Source of the DNA: Fomitopsis serialis
Taxonomy: Eukaryota; Basidiomycota; Agaricomycetes; Polyporales; Fomitopsidaceae
Direction of reading: 5' to 3'
Assembly: GCF_022376445.1 (NCBI RefSeq)
Contig: NW_025955003.1
Location: forward strand, 62,001 to 126,000
Length of the DNA stretch: 64,000 nt
Shown: positions 46,870 through 58,186 of the stretch, piece by piece
Layout: every line of letters begins with the position of its first letter
How positions within the stretch are numbered: position 1 is the first letter of the stretch
Position numbers and translations under genes: made by a program
Notes under the pieces: model-generated
The model's input: the letters and a program-made list of their open reading frames with translations, nothing else
Databases searched by the model: none
What the model was told of the DNA's origin: nothing

Positions 46870-48440
46870 ACACGTGCTCATACGTCTCTCCGTACGGCGT
46901 AAAAGAGCGTAAACTAGACAGAAAGCTTTGGCAACAACGTCTCGGATGTTGCCACTCCATTGTGCCGTGTAGGCAGAACCATCAATCAACGATGCCCCGT
47001 AGAATAATAGATTTCACTCTGGGAACATGTGATGCTCAGAACGCCTGCCTATGCAAATCGTCGAGCGTCAACGAGTCGATCCTCCACATCCATTCATACA
47101 TCGCCACCAGGTCACCGGTCAAGCGTGCGGTTTACCCATTCGAGGGTCTTCATGTCCGACCATCACCTGAGGCCCGCCATCGATAGCGCAGAGCGATCGT
47201 GCCGGACGCCTTCGACCCGGGACGTTCCCATCGACATGAATCTGGGAGCCCTGTCAAGCACTCGGTCACGCCGCCCACATTCCAGTCATGAGTGCACGCG
47301 CGCGCCCTGGCACGGCTCTAGCATTTAGACTTGGCCCGGGTCGAAGCAGAAGGGTGGGGCGGCGTTCGGAGCTTGAACGAGCTGTTTTGAGGCGCTTCTC
47401 CCATTCAGTCGGTATGAACGCACGGCCTGCGTTCGCCCACGACGACCTTCGTGCAACGGCAGCCTTGCCAGCCTGAGCTGCCTGTGATCTATGTGTGTGA
47501 TCCCGGTGATCCGCTTCGAGGTGGGATCCGCCATTGGTGCCAGTGGCTCGGCGCGGGACACGTAGTGACTGCGAGGGGGTGGAATTCGCACTCGGAGGTA
47601 CTTGAAGTTGCACTGACGATGGATGAAAAGAAGGCTTGCCTGTTTACGTTCACTGCGTCGAGGTGAAGCATCGTGCCACGGCCCCTCGATCGTCAGAATG
47701 ATCACGTCCGTGGAGAGATGTCGTACCTTACCCGGGTTGGAGGTCCTTCCGCTGGAGCAAGCCTCCGAACCACGAGTCTATCCCCGCGGCTCCATGCAGA
47801 CCAGGCAACGCCTTCGTTTTGGCTTCGCGCACAAAGAGCGGCCGCGAGACTTCACAGTACGTTTCTGCGTGCCAGACCCGTTCGAACGCCCTGTCAAAAC
47901 CTGTCTTCGCTCGAGCGACGAACGACGGCTTGGCAGGAGCAAATCATATCGCCATTCCCAAACGCGTCTGTACCTACACAGTCCGGACGCATGGCGGACG
48001 GACACTGTGCGGACGCGAGCGATGGCAACGACACCTTTGACCTCGGGAGTAAAGCGCCAAGTGGCCCGTCTGTATCAACGTCGGACGTGCACCGGCGGGG
48101 CGCAGGAGAGTGCGAAACGTGCGGAACCGAGTACTAGGAAGAGGGCTTCAGAGAACTGGCGGGGGCAGTTCCCCGCGACGCATACACGCAGCTGTGGGGG
48201 TACCGTTCCCTGAGACACCTACAGTACACACTCCGTCTGGATTCTGAAGATCTGAAGGACTCACTCAGGTTCTCCGTCGCGTCAGTCTCGCACGTGCGCG
48301 TATAACTTTCACCCTGAGAGACGGCTGCCGAGACGGCCTGTGACACCGCCCGTAGCCCGGGGCACGGCAGCAGCGTGTGCGACGACGAACTCGGAAGTTT
48401 GATAGAGTCGGCAGCTGGAGGCCGGAAGCCAGACAGATGG
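46870..48440. repeat. Duplicated block V, left copy
   Basis: Inverted copy of about 60330-61910. Both arms share frames such as MMLRTPAYANRRASTSRSS and FGFAHKERPRDFTVRFCVPD, the latter on plus here and on minus in the right arm. Short indels shift the frames, so the block looks like decayed coding DNA rather than intact genes. Confidence 0.8.
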
Positions 48441-49160
48441 GCCAGAGTTCAATCGCATGGGAGGAGAGGCGACGAGGCGAACGCGTGCAGTGGAGGAGGC
48501 GCCCGCCTTGCTGACTGTTGGCGAGCGTCGCGCGGAGGGGCTGTGTGCTCGAGGTTTCGCCGCACCGCCCATCGCGCACCCACGCAGCGGACCACACCCC
48601 GGAACCGTGTGGCGTGTTAGATAGCGGTGCTAAAGCTGAAGCGCTGACGAGCAAACGGATGTTTGAAGATTTCCATTCATTTCGTGTCCACAGAGGAACA
48701 GGGAAAGATGAAGGAGCGCAAGCCTGAATAGCAAGGGATACGGTAAAGACCAGCGCCGCACACCTGGCGAAAAATTAAACGGGGCGAGAATATGAAGGTA
48801 AACGAGAGGCGTGCGCGGCACAATGGGATAAGGATACGGATAAAGGGTGGTGCGGGGGATCGTCGTGATGGTGGAGGGTGAAATGAAGCGTATGGGGCGG
48901 CGCACCACCCCGCCGCAGAAGATAACTTACTCGATGTTAAAATGTGAAATAACATGAACGGACTTGTGCTGGGAATAATGTAGAGTGCGTGCATATGGAT
49001 TGTCGGTCGAGATCGCATGTTCGTGTGGTGTGCTTGGGGGCAAGGTATATCGGATATCGTGTCGTAGCGTGTACAGGTCGTTTTGCGTTCTTCTTCTGCA
49101 GTCTCCACCGTAGACCCCCTCCTCCTCTCCCACTTCTTCTCCTCTCCCGGTGAGTAGGCA
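48441..49160. other. Left boundary of the unique centre, nothing supported
   Basis: About 700 bp between the left duplicated arm and the stop codon of the next minus-strand gene. It is purine-rich on the plus strand around 48700-48900. Only short shadow frames are present. Confidence 0.35.
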
Positions 49161-50089
49161 CTAGAAGCCACCTAAACATCCGAGATCGTCCGCCAGCGAG
49201 CAGTCGCTGAGCCGACTGCTCTCCGACAGCGCCTTGTAGCGCGCATTCGCCTCGGACGCACCACTGCGCGTGCGCGTGTGCCGCTTGCGCTCGCGCGTCG
49301 GGCTCCCGTTCCCATCGCTACTGCCATTGCGCGCATGACGAATCGCGCGGGCGTCCGTTTCTGGCGGGTGCGCGTTGCCAGAGCCGTACATGCGCGGGGG
49401 CGAGGGCGGGTGGGGGAGGAACGCGAGGGCCTCGGACTGCGAGAGGTGGAGGGACGCGAGGCCCATGGCCAGGGAGTCTGCGCCGGCCTTCCCGCTGCGC
49501 GGGTGGGCACCTAGCAGACGGACATCGGGAAGGTCAGCGACATCCGCATATAGGCGAGCGCGGGCCTACCGGCTGCGACGAGCTCGTTGGGCGGGCTCGT
49601 GAACCCGTCGGACTCGTCAGACTCGGACGAGAGGTCGGGCACGAGCGCGGGGAGGGGCGCGTGGGGGCTCGCGCGGGGCGTCGGGTCGTCGTCCTCCTCG
49701 TCGAGGGGAAGCGCCAAGGCCGCACGCGGGTGGAGGTGTCGCCCGGCGCGGCTGGGGCTGCGCCTTCTGCTGGACGATGCGCGCGGGGAGGTCTGGAGCG
49801 CGTGGTCGTCGAGGCTGTAGGTGCGGCCGGGGCAGCCGCGAGCGGGGAGGGCGCAGTTGTTGGGCTGGACGACGATGGGGGAGCGGTCGTACTGGGCGGA
49901 GGAGTGGGCGGAGAAGGTCTTGGAGAGGGCGGGGCGGGAGGGGAAGCGGACGACGGGCTGGAGGATGCCGCGGTCGATGGCGAGCAGCTCGGTGGGCTCG
50001 TCGCGTTCGCGGGCAACGGAGGGGAGGTCGGCAACGGTGCAGGGGCGTTTGAGGATGGGGCGGGGGCAGGGGCTGAATGTCGGGCCCAT
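49161..50089 (-). CDS. Conserved hypothetical protein, disordered
   Basis: Exons 49571-50089 (or ending 49570) and 49161-49510 join in phase across a 59-nt GT-AG intron to about 289 residues. The first 90 residues look conserved in character: PRPILKRPCTVADLP, ELLAIDRGILQPVVRFPS, TFSAHSSAQYDRSPIVVQPN and CALPARGCPGRTYSLDD. I recall similar blocks in hypothetical proteins of other basidiomycetes but no named family. The rest is Ser/Pro/Arg-rich, with an acidic patch (DEEDDDP) and a C-terminal helix-like end SSRLSDCSLADDLGCLGGF. It is the only confident gene in the unique segment between the two inverted arms. GC-rich sequence makes long antisense frames here, which I disregarded. Confidence 0.72.
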
Positions 50090-53000
50090 GGTGGGATGGC
50101 GACGGCGGGTGCAGCGTGCGCAGGGTATCGAGTGGCCCGCGAACAGAGGGAGAGAGCAAAGCGGGTGTTAGTAGCGGGGAGACATGCTGGGTGCGATGGC
50201 GATATATGATAGACCGTTTAGCGAGAGAGCAGCGCGGGCAACAAACCGCCCACGCAAATTCTGCCCGCTGACTAAGCACCCGATCCGGCTTCTGCGCGCG
50301 CCACCGCCACGGCCTCTCCCGAGCGCCCAGCCTGCCTTCGCCCGGTGTGGCTTCCTCCCCGCTTCGCCTCAGCGTGCCAGCCTCCCGCCAGCCAGCGCGC
50401 CACCATCGCGCGCCAGCCCCCCGCCAGCAGTGCCCCGCCTCGCCGACGCCGTGCGCGCGCCAGGCAGCACCGACGGGGCGCCGCCAAGCAGCCTGCCACT
50501 GCGCCTGCGTACAATGGGCCTGCGCTAGCACCGTGCCTTCTATTGTCGGAGCTTGCGTGCGTGTGGCTCTCCATCGGTCCTCTCCTCCGGTGCCCTTGTT
50601 CTCTCCCAACGTCACCTGCCATCACCGCTCGTCCAGCTGCGTGCCGTCCCAAGCATTCCTCCCTCAGTCTCCATCGGTGTGCCCAGCTCTATCACTTCTC
50701 GCGCCTAAATCTTCCGCATCTCCATCCATACGTCCACACGCATTCTCATTCCCGTCCACTTATCGCCCTGCACTAGCTCCCGCTGCCCTTGGATCCTCCG
50801 GCCTGCTTCGAACCGGACCCTCTCATCTAAGGCATTCGTCTCCTGCTCTTTGCTAACGCCCCGCGCACCACCTCCCAAGCCAAGCCTGTCTGTCCTCGGC
50901 CGAACCTTCTTCGCGATACGTGCTTCCGTGTCCTGCCCATGTCTGCACGGGCGTCCCTTCCCAATCTCGTCGAAGATTCCGTTCTATCTCTAGCACCCAG
51001 AACTTTGTCTTTAGCTTTCCGTCAAATTGATTCCCCTCGAGGCCCAGCACGCAGTAGTCCCTCCATCGTCAATCTTCAGCTTCACCACGCCCCGCGGCGC
51101 ACGCTGCACAGCCGGGCTCCTCCTCACCGTTCCGGTAAGTTCTCACACCAGCCGCGGACGCTTCTAAGCCCGTCATCTCCGTCGTCGCAGTGTGCGTGCG
51201 CACGCCTATGCCCATCGCTCTTCACCCACAGACGCGCGCCGTGCCGCACCCCGCCGCGCTTGCGTCCACCGAGTTTCAGCCTGCTCTGCCAAAAATGTCA
51301 ATGTTGCTTCCCGGCCCGGCTGATCTCCGCGCGTATCGTCTCTCTTCCATCGACTCTCGGCCAAGTTACCTGCACTTGGGATCGGCACGGACGACGCTGA
51401 CGCGCATGTGTATGTAAACTCGAGAGCGAAGAGCCGGAGCTCGCGAGCGTGGGTCTGCGTCCTTCGCGTTCTGCGGTGAGCTCCGGGTCTGCTGGTTCAT
51501 AGCAATGTCGCGTGTCTATCAGAGTGTCACAGTCCATGATAGACTCGCCGTCTCATCCTGGTATTCAATGTTGATGATGCGACCACTCATCATCTCCAGG
51601 CCATCCGTCCAAGTTCCAGACGACGTCAAGTGTCCCTATCTCGTCAAACGCAGACACACGAACGCGCATCCGCCTCTCGTTATCCCGTCGTTTAGGCCCT
51701 TTGACCTGCCGTAACACACAAGTCTGCTGCTACCCAGCCCGCGATAGGATCGACATGGCGTGCTTCGCTCTCAGCCCCTCACGGCCTCATCTCTCAAGAT
51801 CTCACCTCGCATCTCTTTGCCTTCCGTCTGCGAAGCTACCCCACACTCTTCTCGCCCTCGCTGCCTGTAGCGGACAAACCCGTCCTCAACCTCAGTTCGC
51901 GTTTCGCCGCGTTGCCTCGCATCCCGTGGCCAGGCGCCCCGCCACGGTCACGTCGCAGCAAGCCTGACGGCCGCGTGCCTCCGCGTACGATCGCGAATGT
52001 ATGGACAGTGCGCGGTGGCCGTCGAGCTCCGTCCTATCGTCCTCAACGCGTTGCCAATCCGCAATGCGCCCTACCAATCCGTTCTACTGCGTGCGAGGCC
52101 TCTAACACCCAATTGGGTCCGTCCTGCGTTCCTCCGTCCTGCCTGAACGGGCGAACGCTGCGAGGGCTTGGGCTCCCTTGTCCGGTATGGGCTCAAGCAT
52201 CGCGCGCAGGACGTGAGATGGGGGTTCGTTGAATGATACGAGGATTGCTCAGGTGGTCTCGCTGATTCAGACTCACAATCTTTGCTGGTGCACGGACGTG
52301 CCTCTTGGAGCTAAGCTGGATAGCGGTCGACGCCTTCTGGGACTGTGGATGCCTCTCTAATCTAGGACTGCAGCAGCCAAGCCGTCAATACGCCAACTCC
52401 CGCCAATCTATTCGGCCCTCGTCCTGGTAATTCTACATGCTATGGCCATCTCTATGCTGCAAACCGACGTTGTCTTCTGCTTTACCAGCCGCAGGGGCAA
52501 CTCACTGCCCCTTGTCTGCGCGATTGGCACAACGGGACCCACCAAGCCAACCCCGATGCAGGAACAACATCGGGAGAAGCCCCCGCAGAAGGAACCCTCC
52601 ATCCCACTCCGGTGTACCACCGCCCTCGGACTTCCCTCGCGCGAGCCAATCACGGCGCCCGACCGTGCGGTGCCCCATCTCGCTCGCGAACGTTTGCCAG
52701 TTTCACCGTCCGTCCACCGGGCGGAGGCACCCCCACTTATCTCTATCTTTCCTGTGGCCGTAGTCGTAACCGGGCCAGGCGCTGCGGTCCTACGCGAGGT
52801 GAACCAGGACACCCGGAACGGGGATGGGCGCGCCCTGGGCAACTTAGCCTGGAACTGTGATCGTCGGCGCCGCATCCGGACGACTGCCACACTACACCGG
52901 CGGCTGCTGCGATACCGCGAGAAGTGCGAGTGGAGGTTCCGCGGTTCTGTCCGCGTATCGGCGGCGCGCACGGGACTGCGGTCGGTCACTCCTTGGGCTT

Positions 53001-56000
53001 CCCTGGTTGCGCCTGCTTTCCTCGTCCGGGCGCGGGGGTCCCACTCCACCCTGCCTTGCGCTGTACTCGACTGGACATGCTTAAGCTTATCGGCTCGCTC
53101 GCTGCTGGCTGGGCCAACGCACTGCGAAGTTCGGTTGGTCAGGTACGCACGCGGTCGTGAGAGGTGGTGGCAATCCCTTGCATGGTCGATTATGCAGTTC
53201 ACGAGCTGTCGTACGTCCAGGTGAGCACCGCAACCTCGATTCTCAGCTGCAGGTTTCGCGTGGCGAACGGACACAACGGACGTGATAGGCCTCTCGAGCT
53301 ATGCGCGGGTGCTTCGTTGCTGCTCTTGACTGCCGTAGCTTGGACTTGGCTGGCGCGATGCGACGGTCGATGTTGCAAATCTGGCTGGTGGACTGTTGTT
53401 CGTGCCCGTGCTCGCGCTCACACTCGGGGAACATTCCTGCTGGTGGTGGTTCGCTCAGCATCCGCCGGAAGTCAACCAACCGCCTTACGTACGTACGTGG
53501 GCGACATGCGGCATGCATTGCAGCAACTCATCCTCTGCCGTTTAATCGCAATCGCAACCGTCATTGGAAATCGTGCTGATAGGAAGAAGCCCTGGCATCG
53601 TACGGTAACGTACCACGCGTACGTACGCGCACTCTCACATCGACATTGCCATCCCAGGCTGCACGGCCCATCATCACCACATCGCGCGTCCTTCCTCGCG
53701 CGTCATGGCGATTGCGAGATACGCAGGCGGTGGCCTCGCTGCAGTCGTAACCGCATCCGCCTCGAACGCAGCTCGGGGTCGCGTCCGTTCGAGGCCTGGC
53801 CAGCAGCCCAGCCAGCGTCCGCCCAACCGACGTGCTCCTTCCGCGTTCGGCCCTTCCAGTCCTACCCAAAGGGGTAAAACGATTTCCTAACTCTGCACCT
53901 TCTCCCTTCTGTAGCCTCGGCCCTGGCTCCGCGTGCCCGTAGGGTGTTGTCTGCTGGTCGCAGGATGCTGGATCATCTCTTTCTGAGGCTCCAAACCTGG
54001 TCGTGAACCTGCAGACGCGCTCAGGCCTGATCAGGAGCTCCTTGTGGCCCTCCGACAGCTGCTGCGTCTATGTAGGACTGGGTTAAGTAGGGCCACGCCA
54101 ATCGCGCTCGCGCGCGTCCGGGCGTTAGAGCGGGAGATCCGGGAAAGCCGGCCTCACCGTCTGGACTTCGAAGGGATGCGCTGACGAGAGCGGGAAGTCT
54201 CAGACGGAGACGCGCTGACGAGAGCGTGTTCGCAGAGGCGCGTTGGACTGGGTAGCCCCGGCCAATACGGTGCGTCGGCCAAAATCGCGCACTGGCGCCG
54301 TGTGGCTGATCAAGTGCGGGTGGAGGGTCTGACAGATATCTCGGTGAGAGCTCTTTCCGCGGAACTTGGAAGATGGACGTGGCCGTTCTGATGCGGTCGT
54401 CCCTCGGAGTCCGGACTGTTCATTATTTTCAGCTCGCCGATCGGGGCATCTTGGCGAATGCATGGGTGTGTGGCCCTGTCAATGCGACGAACGTTGTTGC
54501 CAGCGGGGGCATGCCTGCTCCCGGTCTGTGGTCTGTTGCGGTCGTCCCTGCCTGCTCGCACGACCTGTCGTCCACATTGGCGTCCTCGTTCCCCGCCGAC
54601 CCTTATCTCCACCTGCACACTTCGTCTTGGCAGCGCGCCGTCGGAGGCCAACCACCGTACGAGTCGGGGCAGCGACCCACGGACGAGCGCGCGATCAGAT
54701 CTCATAACGGGAACACGGACACCGTGCTACGCCAGTTCAAATTCTCCTCAAGCTGTTTTCTCACTCCCCGAATGGACGGGGAGGACCTGGGATCGGGACG
54801 TCCGAGATTGCGCGATCGCCTGCCTTGTCTCGCGGCCAGCTGCACAGTGCGCTAGTCCCTTTGGTATGCGCTAGGTCATGATTGTACCTATAGGCTATGC
54901 CCGCCCTGCGTATACACGTCGCCTCGTTCGTAGACGGGTCTGCTAGTGCGCTCTGGCGGGCAGTCGATTCGCTACTTTGCGACGCCAAGCGGCCTTGCGT
55001 GTGGGCGATAGGTACGTCAGAACGTTCAAGTGGGCATTCGAAGTGGCTGTTTCTGCCGAGCGAAGTGCCGTTCGCGCGTACCGCACTTACCATGCGCACG
55101 GACGTAGAAGGCAGAAGGCAAGCCGCCATGCGTGCGCTGTCAGCAGGACGCCGGATGGCTATTCGTGGCCTGCAGCGTCGAGACAGGCCGGGCATCTCTG
55201 CTCACCGGCGTGTGTCCTCGCGTTCTCAGGTCGGAAATTGCCCGTCGGCACTCAAGTCCGTCGTACGCGAGATTAAAATGACGTCCTCGAGAAGCTGGCG
55301 ACGCGGGCGCTGGAGGGGGCACACACGCGTGTATACTATCATGGCTTCTCCTCTTCCTATTCAACGATGACGCGTTGACCGCCGGCGGTGAGAGCGTTCG
55401 AACGCGGACTCGGACGCTCTCGCGTCAGTTAATAGCACAGATAGTGAGTGAACGGACTCTCCCCGCACTACAGGCTGCTTACGGACTAGTCCCGTCCTGC
55501 ATCAACGTAAGTGCGCAAGGTCCGTGCGCAGAGGAGGCGCAGCTGACCGGGTCGCGTATGGCCGGTGCGAGGGGGAGGTGACGCCAGGAAGGAGGGTGCA
55601 AGAATAGCCGCTGTGCGGCCGCGAGGCTGCCCCCGTCCCTTGAAATCTTCTCGTGACGTTGTGGAGCCTGCGCGATCAGATTCGCGACGCTGCCCGGCAA
55701 GATCCCGTCCGCCTCCCCGATCAGGGTAAGTTCTTTTTATTGCCGAACTTTACACGTGCCGGTAAATCCCCGTAAATTGGGATCGTGCAATCTCGGCTGC
55801 CCGACGCTGAGTCAGCGATCCCAGATCCCGTCCCGCTCACCCTTCGCGCACCGAACGCGACGCGTTGTGCTCCTGCACGGCGCGATGTACGCGTTCTGTC
55901 ATGCAAGGATAAGTCTCTTGAGTGCACCCGGACTTGGTAACTCAGTCCGTCGAGCTCGGAAGAGTAAAATTTGAGTTAGTTTCAATAAAACTTGGTGCCT

Positions 56001-56342
56001 ACCATGCTCGAGGTTCGCAGCGCACGGAGACGCAGACAGAGCAATGCACGCCCTGTCCAAGGCGTCCACTTTCCTCGCGCCGCAGGCCGCAAAAAAGTGA
56101 CCCAAACGGGCAAGATGCGGCTGGGTGTGGAAGCGCCAAGGCGCGTGTACATCACCGGCGATCAAATGTCGCTTCGCGAGCTCGCCCAGGCCGCGCGCGT
56201 GCCCTCAGATTTACTGGGTACCCACGCACGGACCAGGAAATTTACGAGATTTACTCGGGCCGAGTAAAATAAAGTGGGTGCCCTACTTTATGCACTTAAT
56301 GCACTTAATGATCGGGCAGGTGCTGCCCATCACATTCACCGC
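50090..56342. other. Gene-poor segment, C-rich plus strand at its left end
   Basis: About 6.2 kb without a recognisable gene. From about 50280 to 52150 the plus strand is strongly C-rich and G-poor, like a transcribed leader. A canonical 56-nt intron-like element (GTAAGT at 51135, CGCAG ending 51190) lies in it. Frames of 260-290 codons on both strands at 52408-53274 overlap each other and have random-looking composition. A 15-bp direct repeat occurs at 54178-54192 and 54212-54226. Confidence 0.4.
51295..51714 (+). CDS. Possible small spliced gene, speculative
   Basis: ATG at 51295 in an A-rich context (CAAAAATGTCA), 104 nt behind the intron-like element at 51135-51190. Exon 51295-51409, GT-AG intron 51410-51502 and exon 51503-51714 join in phase to 108 residues, starting MSMLLPGPADLRAYRLSSID and ending VIPSFRPFDLP. 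No domain recognised. Support is the consistent frame, start context and splice signals only; a chance arrangement is possible. Confidence 0.25.
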
Positions 56343-56937
56343 GTACACGGCCGCTTCTACGGGCCAATCGTGGGCCTAGAACGGCCAGGCGGTGTATCAC
56401 ACACACCGTTCTATTGGCGCGACGTTCCCACGCACCGACGGCGCCGCAGGCGCGCTCAACGCGATGTGCACCGACATGCCTACCGACGTGTTGCACCCGT
56501 GTCATCCTCATTAGGCAATGCTGGCGGGGTGTAGCGCCCGTGTAATCGTCATTAGTCACAGGCGACGCGTGTACGCGGTCGCTTCTATTGGTTACTCGCG
56601 GGTCTAGAGTACCTCGGGGACACGCCCATCAGCAGCCATTAACGCGCGCTTTGTATCGTCTTACGGCGCCGCAGGCGCGCTCCCGAGCGACTCCCGAGCG
56701 ATGTATCCCCGCCACCGACGTGCCCCGTGTGCCCCCGCCCGATTAGGCAACCCCAGCCACCTGCCACCACAGGCCCTGAGTGGCCTGGGAATGCGCTAGG
56801 CCCAACAGCCGGCGCCTGCGGCGTTCTTCGCACTCACGGCGCCGCAGGCCCGCTCTACGCGATGTATATTCCGCGCCCGACACGTCACGCCCTCGCCCTT
56901 CCCGATTAGGAAACCCCAGCCACAGCCGCCACTCGCC
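56343..56937. repeat. Degenerate GC-rich tandem repeat of about 170-225 bp
   Basis: The core CGGCGCCGCAGGCGCGCTC occurs at 56439-56457 and 56664-56682, and with one change at 56837-56855. Each is followed by CGATGT and, some 60-70 bp on, ATTAGGCAA or ATTAGGAAA. Copies 1 and 2 are also preceded by related GTACACGG/GTACGCGG...CGCTTCTA segments. A reversed core (GGCGCCTGCGGCG, 56811-56823) just before copy 3 could form a hairpin. No coding frame is conserved among the units. Confidence 0.75.
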
Positions 56938-57096
56938 ACGACACCAGCCACCTCAGCCACCCGCCACAGCTTGCCGGTGGCGTGCCGAATCTGAGATTGA
57001 TCGGAACACTGATCGGACGGACTTGCCATACGAGGCAAGCCGCTTAGCGCCTCCGCCAAGCGACGGTAAATCTCCCGACCTAAGTACATACGTCAT

Positions 57097-57290
57097 CCTC
57101 CTCCTACTTACTAAAGCCTTAGCAAAGGACCTCCTCGCGCGAGAGCTGCACTAGGGCGTTGCCGCAGTACTACTAGTAGTGTCTTCTCGTCTGCCTCCTC
57201 CTACTTACTAAAGCCTTAGCAAAGGACCTCCTCGCGCGAGAGCTGCACTAGGGCGTTGCCGCAGTACTACTAGTAGTGTCTTCTCGTCTG
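57097..57290. repeat. 97-bp perfect tandem duplication
   Basis: Units 57097-57193 and 57194-57290 are identical. Each contains the perfect 12-bp palindrome ACTACTAGTAGT. Identity over 97 bp implies a very recent event or an assembly artefact. It lies at the inner edge of the right inverted arm. Confidence 0.92.
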
Positions 57291-57479
57291 CTCTCAAGTT
57301 CGATGCAGACACCTTGTCAATCCAGACTTACGGCAAGTGTCTTATCCTGACAACAGTGCAGCGAAGCACGGCTGATGTATGAATCTATTAGATGACGTTC
57401 TGGAGGCCTTTGTGGTAGGCTTATAGTACACCTGCGCCACATAGCAGGTCCGTTCGCAACTGCCACCAACGAGCTTTGC

Positions 57480-57740
57480 TCACACTCACACTGACGCAGC
57501 CACCTTCCCCGGCGCTCCCTCAGGCCTCATAGCCTCGGTGAGAAATACGCCGCCTGCGATTCGCTTGCCCTCGGTTGGGCTAAACTGCCTCAGGCCGCAG
57601 CCAAGGTCACAAGGCGTCGTAGAACTTATCTCAACTTTCGCAAGCGCGATCTCATGACGTCGGCGCATTTAAGCATCCTCGCTGGCGTCATCCGTGTTGC
57701 CCGGTACCAGAGCCTAAGTCTATATCAGGTCTATGTGGTC
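57480..57740. repeat. Duplicated block U, right copy
   Basis: Inverted relative to 44220-44560; MRRRHEIALAK, CDLGCGL and QFSPTEG are kept on the minus strand. It marks the inner edge of the right arm, upstream of F-box copy 4. Confidence 0.7.
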
Positions 57741-58186
57741 AGGACGCGCTGAGTGGGCATAACGTCCGACTACGCTGACGCCGAGGATGGATGCGGGTCA
57801 TAGCAGGTCATAGCGGGACATACATGATCCAGACTCAGGCTACGCTAATGACAGCTCAGGTCACACACTGTGCGACCTCGTCAACCGTTGTCAGACAAGG
57901 GTAATCCGTTGTCGCTGACACGCCCATTTTGCGCGAATGTAGCGAGGTAATACAGCCTCGGGGATGCCTCGGGCGGGCATCCCGTAGGCGCCCGCGCCGT
58001 CAAGGCAGGACGGACTGGGTGGCGCACGAAGGTGGCTGCCATGTGCTTTTTTCACGCCACATCGACCCCGCTGTCCCCTTCTTTTATGACTAGATCTGCT
58101 CCGGGCACCCATTGGTGAGTTCTTGCCCTCTCGACTACGCGACATACAATGCTCACTATAGTATCAGCCTTCATCTCGCCACCATC

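Noticed and set aside
47623..48213. 196-codon frame in block V as an intact gene
   Set aside because: The right-arm homolog keeps only parts in frame; indels move the frame between arms, so I treat it as decayed DNA inside a duplicated block.
50795..50840. tRNA-like T-loop (GGTTCGA on minus)
   Set aside because: No complementary T-stem, and no D-arm, anticodon arm or acceptor stem at the right distances.
52408..53274. Overlapping open frames of 260 codons (plus, 52442-53224) and 288 codons (minus)
   Set aside because: Both are Arg/Ser/Pro-rich with no domain, they overlap almost fully on opposite strands, and stop-poor GC-rich DNA yields such frames by chance.
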